DNA of 64,000 bases. It comes from Fratercula arctica. Its lineage: Eukaryota > Chordata > Aves > Charadriiformes > Alcidae. Below are positions 11,655-23,600 of the stretch, in pieces. The notes beneath the pieces are model-generated. The model saw only the letters and a list, made by a program, of their open reading frames with translations, was not told where the DNA came from and did not search any database. The position numbers and the translations under genes were made by a program. How positions within the stretch are numbered: the first letter of the stretch is position 1; every line of letters begins with the position of its first letter. The stretch covers positions 23,827,352 to 23,891,351 of the forward strand of contig CANTUZ010000008.1 of the NCBI GenBank assembly GCA_947846985.1, written 5' to 3'.

Positions 11655-13439
11655 GTTGACTGGGTGGAATACAGAGAAAATGTCCGAGTGACCAGGAACC
11701 AGATTAGGCAAGCTAAAGCCCAGATAGAATTAAATCTGGCTAGGGACATCAAGGATAACAAGAAAAACTTCTGTAAGTCCATCAGGGATAAAGGCAAGAC
11801 TAGGGAAGATGTGAGCTCTCTCCAGAAGGAAATAGGAGACCTGGTCACACAGGATATGGAGAAGGCTGAGGTGCTGAATGACTTTTTTGCCTTGGTCTTC
11901 ACTGGCAAGGGCTCTAACCACAACACCCAAGTTGCAGAAGGCAAAGGCAAGGGCTATGAGAATGAAGAACCGCCCACTGTAGAAGATCAGGTTTGGGACC
12001 ACCTGAGGAACCTGAAGGTACATAAGTCCATGGGACCTGGTGAAATCCATCCACGGGTCCTGAGGGAGCTGGCAGATGAAGTCACTAAGCCACTTTCCAT
12101 TATATTTGAAAAGTCGTGGCAGTCTGGTGAAGTTCCCACTGACTGGAAAAGGGGAAAAGTAACCCCCATTTTCAAAAAGGGAAAAAAGAGACAGACTGGT
12201 CAGTCTCACCTCTGAGCCTGGCAAGATCATGGAGCAGATCCTCCTGGAATTTCTGCTAAGGCACATGGAAATTAAGGAAACGACAGCCAACATGGCTTCA
12301 CCAAAGGCAAATCGTGCCTGACAAATTTGGTGGCCTTCTATGATGTTGCCACAGCATTGGTAGATAAGGGGAGAGCAGCCAGTGTCATCTACCTGGACTT
12401 ATGCAAAGCGTTTGACACTGTCCTGCATGACATCCTGGTCTCTAAATTGGAAAAGCATGGATTTGATGGATGGACCACTCGGTGGATAAGGAACTGGATA
12501 GATGGCCGCACTCAAAGGGTTGCAGTCAATGGCTCAACGTCCACATGGAAACCGGTGATGAGTGGTGTTCCTCAGGGGTCAGTACTGGGACCAGTGCTGT
12601 TTAACATCTTTGTCAGCGACATGGAGAGTGGGATTGAGTGCACCCTCAGCAAGTTTGACGACGACACCAAGCTGTGTGGCATGGTCGACACGCCGGAGGG
12701 AAGGGATACCCATCCAGAGGGACCTGGACAGGCTTGAGAAGTGGGCCTGTGCAAACCTCATGAAGTTCAACCAGGCCAAGTGCAAGGTCCTGCACCTGGG
12801 TCATGGCAATCCCAGGCACAAATACAGTTTGGGTGGAGAACGGCTTGAGAGCAGCCCTGAGGAGAAGGACTTGGGGGTGCTGGTGGATGAGAAGGTCCAC
12901 ATGAGCCGGCAATGCACGCTTGCAGCCCAGAGAGCCAACCGCATCCTGGGCTGCATCAAAAGAAGTGTGGCCAGCAGGTCAAGGGGGTGATTGTGCCCCT
13001 CTACTCTGCTCTCGTGAGACCCCACCTGGAGTACTGTGTGCAGCTCTGGAGTCCTCAACACAAGAAAGACATGGACCTGTTGGAATGGGTCCAGCAGAGG
13101 GCCACGAAGTTGATCAGAGGGCTGGAGCACCTCTCCTATGAGGACAGGCTAAAAGAGTTGGGGTTGTTCAGCCTGGAGAAGAGAAGGCTCCGGGGAGACC
13201 TTTTAGCAGCCTTCCAGTACCTAAAGGGGGCCTACAGGAAAGATGGGGAGGGACTCTTTATCAGGGAGTGGAGCGATAGGATGAGGGGTAGTGGTTTTAA
13301 ACTGAAAGACAGTAGATTTAGATTGGATATTAGGAAGAAATTCTTTACTGTGAGGGTGATGAGGCACTGGAACAGGTTGCCCAGGGAAGTTGTGGATGCC
13401 CCACACACGTGTTCAAGACCAGGCTGGATAAGGCTTTGA
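11655..13439 (+). pseudogene. CR1 ORF2 reverse transcriptase and C-terminal domain, broken
   Basis: This is the continuation of CR1 ORF2: the connector, the reverse transcriptase, and the family-specific C-terminal domain. RT landmarks are [19 protein letters not shown] before about 12180, [12 protein letters not shown] near 12290-12326, motif A LDLCKAFD at 12393-12416, motif [15 protein letters not shown] at 12561-12602, and motif C at 12654-12665. Motif C reads F-D-D-D where CR1 elements have F-A-D-D (GCC to GAC would do it). Breaks are a deletion of roughly 20-30 nt near 12190, frameshifts near 12275, 12705 and 13405, and a one-base deletion near 12985 in a run of G. The C-terminal part includes [17 protein letters not shown] and [11 protein letters not shown], shared by every longer CR1 copy in the window. 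The protein cannot be made intact. Confidence 0.9.
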
Positions 13440-13545
13440 GCAGCCTGGTCTAGTGGGAGGTGTCCCTGCCCATGGCAGGTGGGTTGGCACTGGATGATCT
13501 TTAAGGTCCCTTCCAACCCGAACCATTCTATGATTCTCTGATTCT
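13440..13545 (+). repeat. CR1 3' UTR with terminal octamers
   Basis: This is the 3' end of the long CR1 copy. It contains the conserved GATCTTTAAGGTCCCTTCC block and ends with imperfect ATTCTATG / ATTCTCTG / ATTCT units in place of a poly-A tail. In CR1 this 3' end is the part recognised by the reverse transcriptase. The wording TGTCCCTGCCCATGGCAGG places it in the same 3'-end type as the copies at 29.05, 48.23 and 62.42 kb. Confidence 0.9.
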
Positions 13546-14904
13546 TAAAGTTATGATAATTACTTTGCTGGTATAGTCTTACTAGACTTCTTACTGCACT
13601 CCTTAACTGTCTTATTTCCCAGGAGTTATTGCATGACTTTTTTTTAAATAAATGGTCTGTTATTGAATCAAATAGCATCAGTATCATGAAACACATTATC
13701 TAGTATTTTATGCTCTGTGTGTGCATGCACATATTTATCTGTGTCTCCATATAAAGCAATATATATTTCATTATAAAGTTTTCCTAGATTTAAGGAATAG
13801 ATTATCCTTACAGAAAAAACATATTAAAATATTCCAAAATTTTAATTTGCTTTACAAGTGTCAAGGAAGAATGATGACTAAAAAAGGGGAAAACAGGGAA
13901 ATAAAATGGTAATTCTACAGAAAACCTACTTACCCAGTAATTTTTTAAAAAAAACATGCAATATAGTGAAAATGTTTTCCAGTTACGGAAAAAAGTTCAT
14001 TTTTCAGCTCCTAAAACTAATTCAAATCTTCACACAGGACGAAGAAAACATTCAGTAAAGTAGTTCTCTCTTTCTTTACCCAGGTTATTTTGCCCAGTTA
14101 TTTAATTAGGGGACACCACTGCTGGAACTGTAGACATTCTCTAGCATATATTCATTTTCTAGCTTCCTAAAATGCAATATCTGACAGGTGATAACCAAGG
14201 CCAATATTCGTTTCCTGTTCTCATAAGGATAATTGTGGTCTTTTGGTTATGAACGATACATCCAGCCAGCTATCAGAAAGACCTCAAGCACTGTCACTTC
14301 AACACCTCAAATGTCACCTTTGCTCCTCATTCCCTCTCATTCTCAAACTGAGTACATAAGAAAATTTACCTGTTTGCTCTGTTCAAATGGGGTTCATTTT
14401 TTGCTGCGTATGGTGTTAGACCAGCCTCCTGTAAGACAAGTGCTGCAGGTTCCATATTCATTTGTTATCATTGTACATAAAAAGTAGACTAATAAGGCAT
14501 TGCAGAAACCCCCAATACAGGTTAATTAAAACTTCAAATCTATGCTATGGGCTACCAAGCTCTTACTAATGTTAGAAATAAGAGAAAAAAGGCTTAAAGT
14601 TTTAATTAGAGACAACAAAAGATTCTGGAATGAAATCTCAATATATTCTGACCAAAATCAGTGAAGTTGCTCTCAGTATGATTTAGGTGAAGAGATGAGT
14701 TCCTTGCTATTGATTTCTTTCTTTTAATTTATATTACTGCTACTACTACTACAAGCCTCAACTGTAGTGTTGGGAGATATGAATTAACAGTAATATACCC
14801 ATGTATCTTTTTTGGCGAACATAGTAAAAGCATTGGAGTCCAAGCCTGCTGCAGACCAGCATACCAAAACCTTGGCAGAAAAGGAATGTAGCGCTCTGCA
14901 GAAG
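13546..14904. other. single-copy DNA between two CR1 copies
   Basis: This AT-rich segment separates the long CR1 from the second-lineage fragment. It has a short TACTGCTACTACTACTAC run near 14735-14752. An 84-codon plus-strand frame at 14233-14487 has no recognisable motif. The 14820-14900 part just upstream of the CR1 fragment is slightly more GC-rich, and its origin is unclear. Confidence 0.55.
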
Positions 14905-15532
14905 CTGACTGCCAAGAAGGCCAATGGCATCCTGGGCTGCATCAAGAAGAGTGTGGTCAGCAGGCCGAGGGAGGTCATCCTTCCCCTCCACTCTGCCTTG
15001 GTGAGGCCGCATCTGGAGTACTGTGTCCAGTTCTGGGCTCCCTGGTTCGAGAAGGACAGGGAACTGCTGGAGAGGGGACAGCAAAGGGCTACCAAGATGA
15101 TGAGGGGATTGGAACATCTCTCTTATGAAAAAGGCTGAGGGATTTGGGTCTCTTCAGTCTGGAAAAAAGATGGCTGAGGGGGGACCTTATCAACACTTAT
15201 AAATACTTAAAGGATGGGTGTCAGGAGGATGGGGCCAGGCTCTTTTCAGTGGTGCCCGGCAACAGGACAAGAGGTAATGGGCACAAACTTGAACACAGGA
15301 AGTTCCATCTCAACATGAGGAGGAACTTCTTTACCCAGAGGGTGGCAGAGCCCTGGCACAGGCTGCCCAGAGAGGTGGTGCAGTCTCCTCTCTGGAGACA
15401 TTCCAAACCCGCCTGGTCGCATTCCTGTGCAACCTGCTCTAGGTGACCCTGCTCTGGCAGGGGTGTTGGACTAGATGATCTCCAGAGGTCCCTTCCAACC
15501 CCTATCACTCTGTGATTCTGTGATTCTGTGAC
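14905..15532 (+). mobile_element. CR1 LINE 3' fragment, second lineage
   Basis: This is a CR1 3' fragment holding the last part of the RT, the C-terminal domain and the 3' UTR. It starts near [15 protein letters not shown] and continues through [17 protein letters not shown] to [21 protein letters not shown] one-base deletion in TATGAAAAAGG at about 15125-15131 shifts the frame, and another near 15388 shifts it again before HSKPAWS. The 3' UTR contains TAGATGATCTCCAGAGGTCC and ends in three ATTCTGTG-type units. This wording differs from that of the copy at 10.1-13.5 kb, so it is a different CR1 subfamily. The 5' boundary is uncertain: sequence at 14820-14900 is not clearly CR1. Confidence 0.92.
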
Positions 15533-17475
15533 TGAAAGCTAAAAGCTGCAGTAGTTAATTCATGTAGCCATAGATCAAAATAGTATACAGAAACTGTCCC
15601 ATGTAACAATAGAAAGGAGAAGTAATCACTGGCCAAACTGAAGGCAGGTAGCAGACATGTAAGATGCTTCTACAGCTACCAGAGTTTAAAAAGAAAAAAA
15701 AAACAACCAGAAGAAACTGAAGAGCCCTTTGAAAAATTAAGTGGAGGAAGTAGCATTCTTGAGGTTAAAGGGGTAATTTAACAACTGTTTTTCATGTGGG
15801 AGAATTAAAATAAATCATCCATATGATTGCATCTGCAAATCCATAAACAAAGGAGTACTCATGAGCAATGCAAGATAAGGATGTGTATTTCACCTTAACA
15901 ATATAATAGTAATGTTTTCATTATAAAAAAATGCAGTCAAGGGCAAAATGCATCATAAACACAAAGTCCGTGTCCATAGAGCTGCAATGGCACCATTTAA
16001 AAGAAAAGTCTGTTTGTCCCAGAATCTTCCCAGAAATCTTCCTGAAGAGATGTGCTCTATCATGAAGCAAGACCCTGTGCCTGGCAGCATGCCTGCTAAA
16101 TGGGCTTGGAATACTGTGCGTCTTGGCCTGTACCCAAACTGCACTGGAGGCTGCGGTGGTGCAAAATCTGTTTGCACTCTGTTCATCTCAAATACACTGT
16201 CAGGCACAGAAATACAATTTAGGTTTTTATACTACATGTACATATGTGCATAATATACAGATATGGTTCAAAAGCACCTCTGTTTCATCACGTATTCCTT
16301 CAATTCTCCCTGTTACTCACTCACTCTTTACAGACATATCATTGCCCTTCCAGACTGCTATCTGCTTGCACAGTCTGTCAAAGCAAAATCAGAGAAGTTC
16401 TGCAGATTTAATAAGAATGCTTATAATGTGTCACAAGCTTCAGTGACTCTGTGGATTAGATGCATTTAGAAATGCTATGTAATCTTCAATGTTCTGCAAG
16501 TAACCATGACTTGGGATTAAAATATATAAAAACTCTGGTATACTTAATATCTGCTTTGTGACATCTCATTTAGAGAAAGGATTCATTAACCTCAAAATGC
16601 TATTTTTTTTTCATAGCAGCAGTACAAAATGTAAGTTTGAGCTGGTGCTTGTTTATAGAGATTTTCAGAGTCACTGTCTGAATGGATTCAGATCTCAGCA
16701 GCCTAAACTTTAGTACAACCAGGTATCAGAAAAACACTGAAACCATTAAATAGGTTTGCATACTGGAACCTCACAAAACATGACTGTAGCCTGAGAAGGG
16801 GGTGTTTCTGCTCTCTAAATAAAAGAGAGGTCCTAAATTAAATGACTAGAATTTGTCTACCAAGCATCCTCAGAACAAGTCTTTGAAATGAGCCAGATAT
16901 TTTCATGCAAGAATGAATATTAAGTACTGAGCAGGTGCAGTAGTTAATTTTCATAATGCTCTTCGTTATGCAGCAAATACAGCATTGCAGGTTTCATTAC
17001 AAGGTAAAATAGATTCTAACAAATTTTGTTTTGACACTAACTGCCTTTCAAATGAGTAAAAGTACCCTCATTTATTTTAATGACAGCTGGCTTAAAAACC
17101 CCCCACGCAAATAAGACAAAATTACATAAAGAAAAAAAGTCAATCAAATAATGAAACAAATAAAATGCTAAACATAGGGATGCGAAGGTCATCACCATAC
17201 TTAAACATCAAAGAACAGATAATGAATAAACATAGAAAAGAAATAGAGACAAAGCATACATGTGTGTCTGTGTTGTATTTACACAGAACATATTTGTAGT
17301 TCCCTCAAAACAGCACCTCAGTAGCTGAAGAAGAGAAAGTGCCGAACTTCCAGGTGACGAAAGCAAGCCCAGCCTCTCTGGGATTTTTGCTCAAGCAGCT
17401 ACCTCTGGACAACTAGAGGTTCTGAAATAAGTTTTTCATCTTGCCCAATTCTTCATTCATCAACCTCCTTATCAC

Positions 17476-17501
17476 AAAAAAAAAAAAAAAAAAAAAAAAA
17501 A
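17476..17501. repeat. A-run, 26 bases
   Basis: A pure A homopolymer with no retrocopy sequence recognised immediately upstream. Confidence 0.9.
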
Positions 17502-19479
17502 GTAGCATGCCATTGCTCTGGTCAGGAGCTGGATTGAATCATATTTTGCCTTCTATGCTCTTATTCTCGTTTCCTCAAAATTCCCCAGTCTTCAAATGTT
17601 GACTGAATCCCACGCAAAGACTCCAGGAGAAGGGAAATTTTCTCATATTTTCTATTAATATATTTCCAAGCGCTTTTACAATGCTGTGTAAATAACAGCA
17701 TCATTGAATAAAACAGTGTAACTGAAATGTAATTAATTTTGATACCTCTAATTATAACGTGTAATTATCATGTAACTGGGGAACTATAATCAAGGAGCAA
17801 AGCCCAATTCCATATTTGATACATTTTGCAGCAAGAGCTCTGTAGTTATGCATCTAAATAGGAGAAAACTCTACAAGACAGAAGATTAGCTATACAATGA
17901 GTACACTTTAAAAAGTCGTTGTAATTAGAGATGTTCAACTGAATAAAAAGGGGAAGGAGGGGAAAAAATTGTGTTTTGCTGGTCTTCAGAGAAATCTTTG
18001 ACATTTTCACACGTTTTAACTGTAATTGTGATATAACTACATAAAATGCACTATAGACATTACAGAGAAGTCATTCATAAATCTGTCTTAGATTCCTTCA
18101 GCTGTCTATACTATACTGATTCCCCAAAGGTAAGGCAGAATTTGTAATCGTTTATAAATCAACCAGGGCAACTCTTGAGGCTATAATAATATTTGCTTGG
18201 AATATCACAGCAATATTGTGACAGGAAAGTTAAATGAGTATTGGAAAGCCTCTGTAAGAGAGGAAGCTGATCATACTTAATAATTAATTAAATAAAAAAT
18301 TAAATAAAATCACTTATACTTATTTTTTTACACCCACACATTTGCAAGCATAGAAACAAATACATTGAAGTAGTCTGTCCATTACCACCTATACTGTCAT
18401 GGAGCAGAGACACACCAGCTATCAGCATTTCAGGGCTGCTCTTACAAAGGAGAGGATGTGGTTGCACTGTTCATACCTTTTAAGAGCTGACAGGGATTCT
18501 GACCTTTAAACTCTCCATTCTGTCCTATCCCTAAGGGAATAAGACAATGTCAATTATTTACTCAGTCTTTTGTCTCTTTATTTGGATGTCTGATGGTTGC
18601 AGTCCTGTTCTTTATCTTCCCTTCATCATTTCCTAACAGCTTCTGTCTGTCCATTGTTATTCCAGTCTCAAGATCTTGAAAACCTTTGTGTAACTGTGCT
18701 GTGATCTTGCTGGTCTAAGCACCATCAAACCTTGCCTCAGTTATCCTTCTTTCATTGTTTCTTCTGGTGCTTCCACAGCCTTACCTTCCTATTCATATTT
18801 TATTCATACAAATCTTATAATTTGTATTACAGATCTCTACTACAATGTGTTTTCACAAGGGTCCAAAACTCAAACTCTGGACTACACTGTTTCCTTCTAG
18901 ATTAAGTAGTTCTTATCTGCAGACTCAGATAATAGAAAAACTGATCTCTCTCAATCCATCCAAAGGATTTGAGCCTACAAAATTACCTGAATACTTTTAA
19001 TTACGCAAGTTACAGAGTGCTTCACTGGGTTTTTCTTAAAGTTCACATGACAAAACAACAGTGAAAGAAAACCTGCAGGAGTAACCAAGTTCATACCTAC
19101 ACAAACGAGAACTAATTTTGTTCTAGCACTTGGGTGGTTTGTGCTATAATGAACTTTTCCATTATTCTCCTGTTCTGTGATGGTATAATTATCTTTAGGG
19201 ATATTCATGTAAAACTGGCATTTTATCTGGTGAATAATTTACAGGTTGGCAAAGTTTAAATACATACAAATGACATAACTATCATTAATGTCAGTTAGAC
19301 AAAAGAGAAGAAGTAGGAACCTGAGGAGATTACATGCTGTTGCTTCACTACCTCGTGCAAGCAAGATTAGCAGGGATTCTCAATGCACTCGCCTACATTT
19401 TCCAAACAGCTGATCTCATACAAGTCAGGCATAGATTGATTTTAAAAAGACCAGCAAGGAAATTCCATGGATACCACAT

Positions 19480-19513
19480 ACAGTGCCTTGTGCAGTGCCC
19501 TGTGCAGTGCCCT
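19480..19513. repeat. 12-bp tandem repeat, about 3 copies
   Basis: Units related to TGCAGTGCCCTG are repeated head to tail, the first diverged. The minus-strand frame over it shows a matching short Cys/His repeat, which is an artefact of the unit. Confidence 0.85.
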
Positions 19514-20512
19514 GACAGCAAGCATGAAAGAAGCAGATCAAAGCTGACATGTTGATACTGATCAAAATGGAAAAGATCAAGTATTAGATGATCTCGTTCA
19601 CAAAGATGAGTTGACTGAAAATAATTTGTACAAGCTCCAGCTATTACAGCTGTACTTAAAATAATAAAACTTACATAAAAATATAAAATATGTTTCAGCT
19701 GCATTACAGCCTACTGAAAAACCCCTCAGTCTAAAATGTGAGAGTGTCATGGATTTGATCTATGCTATATATCATGGACAATCTAATACCTCCATACTTG
19801 TCTTCAAAACACTTAACACTCTAATATACACTGTCAACCTCAAAAAACATAAACCATTTTTTTAAAGTCGCAGGCAACAGAACTTCTGCCTTAGTAAAAA
19901 CCAAGCAAGTAGATTAAGGGCAAGGAAATCTTTACAGCAATCCCATTTCATACATGCCTGGTAACCTGATGGACGGATAGAGGAAGCAGCTAGTTATTAC
20001 GAAAGCTACAGACTGAAAATAAATGGATCTTTTTAAGAATTCCCTCTATATAACCATTTCTCCCAGCAAATCCAGCCCAAAACATAATGAAAATATTTCC
20101 ATTACATTCAAAGGAGAGGTTAAACAGTCACTATTTTTTAAGAACATGCTGCCTGGAATGCTAATTATGATGTTCCATTTATGAATATTTAATTTTCTAT
20201 TGGGTCATATGTCCTTGAGCTAAAGCCCATAACTTCTCTCAATATTAATGGCAATTATGCATTCAGATCCATAGAGATCAGAGAAGTTACCCAGAGATCG
20301 TAATATGCCCAGTCTTGGTTAACTATCTTGATTTTTCAACTTCTTTTTTAGCTGGTTCTATATGACAAGGATAAAACATACAAGTTTTCAGTCCTTTTTA
20401 AAGGGCACAAATGATGACAACAGTAGTTTTCACTAGCATCTAACATGAGTTAAAAGGTTAATCAATTTGAAAAGAGTTATTAACTACTGTTCTTAAAAGA
20501 CATAAGACTTAC

Positions 20513-20668
20513 AAACTTGTGAGAAAGAGGTGCTGCAGAAACTCCAGACATCCAAGGTAATGAAGGCCCATAAGGGGAATGAGGAGTATTGACAAAAACT
20601 ATTCCAGGGCAGGAAGACATGGTGTGAACACAAAATGGTTTATACTGTTGCTCTGGTTTATAAGCTGT
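20513..20668 (-). CDS. candidate internal host exon, 52 codons, phase 0-0
   Basis: This is the best-looking candidate host exon, read on the minus strand. It is preceded by a pyrimidine-rich acceptor (TTTCTTGTCTTGTGTACAG) and followed directly by a GTAAGT donor (plus strand ACTTAC at 20507-20512). The length of 156 nt is a whole number of codons, open in one frame, and both boundaries fall between codons, as in a skippable cassette exon. The peptide starts TAYKPEQQYKPFC and contains CPGIVFVNTPHSPYGPSLPW. It is rich in Pro, Ser and Tyr, like a disordered linker, and shows no domain I recognise. I cannot name the gene. GTAAGT alone is common by chance; the support is the combination of both splice signals, open frame and symmetric phase. 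Confidence 0.3.
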
Positions 20669-23600
20669 CTGTACACAAGACAAGAAATTGCAAGTTTTTT
20701 AATTAGAACTAGGTAGGGGAGGTGAGGCTAAAGCAAGATAATTATGTCCAAAGAGCAAATAACAGATGAAATGCAGCTATTGTGAACCATAGGGTGAGAA
20801 AGGAGTCTTGGGATGCAAAGCCACCTTAATTTGGACAGCTGTAGCTGCAGCTTATCTTGGCTCCCTAAGTTAGCATCAGAAACACTGAGTTTGGATATCA
20901 ATATAACAGAACTGGGGTCCATGAGGAAAAGCTAGACAACCCTCCATCAGGTCACATCTGAAAGACTCTGTGTGGACAGTATCTCCTAGGAGGAATAGAA
21001 TTGTACCTTAATACTCAGTGCAGGAGGAAAGGAAATACCTGGCAACTTAATAGCGCTCATATATGTAATTTACAAGATTTCCTTATCGAAATACAGTTCT
21101 GTATCAATTCTGCTACTAATAGCAGTTTCATTATTAGTCAATTAGGGTATCATTAATTTCTTACAAATGTGTTCCTTAGTCAATAAATATCATAACCATC
21201 CTGCTCAGTTTCATCTTGAGTCTCCCATCTAACAGGAGAGAGTCAGACTTGTAGAGCAACAAAACTATAGTCAGTCTGCTCCAAAGTTTTAAATGAAGTC
21301 CATCAGCTACACTACATTACATTGTGCAATGGAGTCAGGAAGGAAACACTGAAATACATTACATGCTTTTGTTGAGAAATAGGCATTTGAAGATACAATT
21401 ATGGAAAGATATTCTGCATACTAAGTAACTCAACCTATGTGTCTGAAAGTTTGAAATGAAAAACGGAAAAGAAAATTAGAGACAAGAGTAGTGAAAAAAA
21501 AGATTAACTAAAAGAATGAGTCATACTTTAGTATCTGTCAAAGTTTAAGGAGAAAGATTTATGACTTAGGTCTACTACTCACTCTTACATTGGTACAGAC
21601 TAACAAATATGTCCAGAAAAAAAACACACCCTGGTCCCCTAAAGTCAATGGGAAAAATTGCTGTCAAGTACCAGGTGAAGCAGGATTTCATCCAGTGGGT
21701 GTTTTTTTCAGATCAGAAGAAATTTCTGCTTCTGGAGAAATTTGAACCTATGCTAATCAGTTTTTAAAATGTATGTTAGCAAAGTGACAAAACATGCACT
21801 ATAATGTTGGTTAGCAAAAATGCTATTTCATCAAGTGAGCACACTTCTACTTCACTTACAGGTTTCTCCTCTCCTCCCATTTCAAATGAAACTAGTGTAT
21901 TCTTTTGTGTGGTAGATCCCATCATCCCCATGAAACTGTTATCTTGGACCCTCCAGGTTCACCCACAGATTTCAGCAGACTACAATGAGATTACTTAACA
22001 ATCACATCAATTTGAAGAAGCTTTTTTTAGCCATTGTATTTCCAAAGAAAAACATCCTGGAAACATACAAACACCAATCAGAAACCCAGTTCTTTGTCTG
22101 GAAACACAATCTGAGCCCTTCAACCCAGGCTTTGCCCGTTCACTCACTCTGGCATTGTGAGCAATAACCTTCACTGGCCAGCTCCTCTGCCAGTTCTCCC
22201 TCCTCTGCCAGGTGCCAAGCTTTCCAGAACTTACCCCTGGGTGTTTCAGTTTGTGAGAAATAACAGCTCTGGATACAATTACCTGCATCATTAGCAATTT
22301 GTCAGTTTCTCTCTGATTATGTCAGCATAAGATGCTTTCCTCATAAAATGCATCAGGAAAGCTTTGAGGAAAAACTACATTCATTCCAATATGTTTGTTG
22401 GTAAGGTTGACAAAAAGAAATTTTTCTCATCTTTGTTTTCGTGTTAAAAATTTTCTTACTGGATGACCTTGTTTAGATTTTTCAAAGCAATAAGAAAACA
22501 AAACAAGTGGTAGAATTTCCTTTTTTTTGGAAAAGAGTATCTTTTTTTTACCCAAGAAGTTGCTTTTTGGGATTTTATTTCTACAGAAACACACACAAGC
22601 CCACAGTCTTTATGAATTCCCAAAAGCCTTAGTTTGGTCAAAAAAAAAAAAAAAAATCAAATTGAAATAAGTTTGGGACGTTTGCAGATCTCTAGTACTG
22701 GAACTTCCTAGTCTGAATAAGATATTAGAAGATACCACACTGTGCTATATCGAGCTCTTCATATTTCTCTTTATAGTTCAAAGGTTTTGTTACTTGTCTG
22801 CAGCACAAAAATCAGTGCTTTTCCAAGTGAAATTAGCTCAGAATGACATACCATGAGCATAAAGAGCAGCTTAAAATTCAGAGACTAGAATTCTATCAAC
22901 ATAGTTTTTACGCTTCTCCATCAAAAATATCTATTTTCTCTGGAAAATTACCATGGATACCTATTTACCTTGTGTGAAGTACAAATGTATTTCAAAGACC
23001 ACAATTTCTCAACAATTTTCTTTTGCATGTGGAAGATCTTGAGGGTCACATTCTTACATTTCCTAAAAGCACTGCAGTCCAACTGCTAGTCAAGCTCAGT
23101 TTGCCTGACATTTAAATGGAGCTACAGCTTTTTATGCTACTTAAAAGAAAGACAATGGCAAAAATCCATCATTCTTCAGTAACCTCCCAAATATCAATAC
23201 ATTTTGATATATCACCACAACAACTTAAAGATAAGCCCAAGAAATGTATACACAAGATAGTGATTATGAGACACTACACAATTCATGTGCCCCTCTGCAA
23301 ACAGAGCAAATGCCTCCTCCAGCGTCCCAGAGTTTTCTGCGTTTGGTGGGTTTTTTGTGTTGTGTTTTTGGGTTTTTTTAATTAAAAAAATATCAGAGGA
23401 AAATTACTGTATTGCTGACAGTTACTTTTCAGCAGAAACTGGTGTGCCACTGCTGGGCAGAAGCACAGAACATAGACCATCAAAAGGCTTGAATGAGCAC
23501 TAGAGTCTATTAAATAAAAAATTTCAGAAGAGCTCTAGGAAATATCTATCTTAGTATTAATTTACTGATGTAGAAAGCAAAGCACTGGCAAGAACGGCAC

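Larger units (their letters stand above)
10110..13545 (+). mobile_element. CR1 LINE, long 5'-truncated copy
   Basis: This is a chicken-repeat-1 (CR1) non-LTR retrotransposon, the main LINE of birds. In order it shows the tail of ORF1 (esterase-like, to the stop at 10464-10466), a linker, the ORF2 endonuclease (10741 onward), the reverse transcriptase (about 11990-12990), the C-terminal domain (to 13439), and a 3' UTR ending in ATTCT-type octamers near 13545. About 3.4 kb is present, whereas full CR1 elements are near 4.5 kb, so the 5' part is missing; 5' truncation is usual for LINEs. The 5' boundary is approximate (10105-10125). I see no convincing target-site duplication, as is common for CR1; a shared TTATGA near both flanks is too short to count. 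The copy is dead: at least six frameshifts or deletions and one in-frame stop separate its reading frames. Confidence 0.95.
15533..20512. other. single-copy DNA, possible regulatory blocks
   Basis: No gene is recognised. Overlapping frames on both strands at 15948-16253 lie in a slightly GC-richer patch without a known motif. A 26-base A-run lies at 17476-17501. A cluster of TAATTA-like sites at 17729-17770 and another AT-rich, low-decay-looking block at 20150-20290 resemble homeodomain-type enhancer DNA. A 12-bp unit related to TGCAGTGCCCTG is repeated about three times near 19480-19513. Confidence 0.5.

Noticed and set aside
11730..12293. 187-codon minus-strand open frame inside the long CR1
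   Set aside because: It is antisense to the CR1 ORF2 and mirrors its codon structure; no independent gene is indicated.
10085..13560. Target-site duplication around the long CR1 (shared TTATGA)
   Set aside because: Six bases near imprecise boundaries is not significant, and CR1 insertions commonly lack clear duplications.
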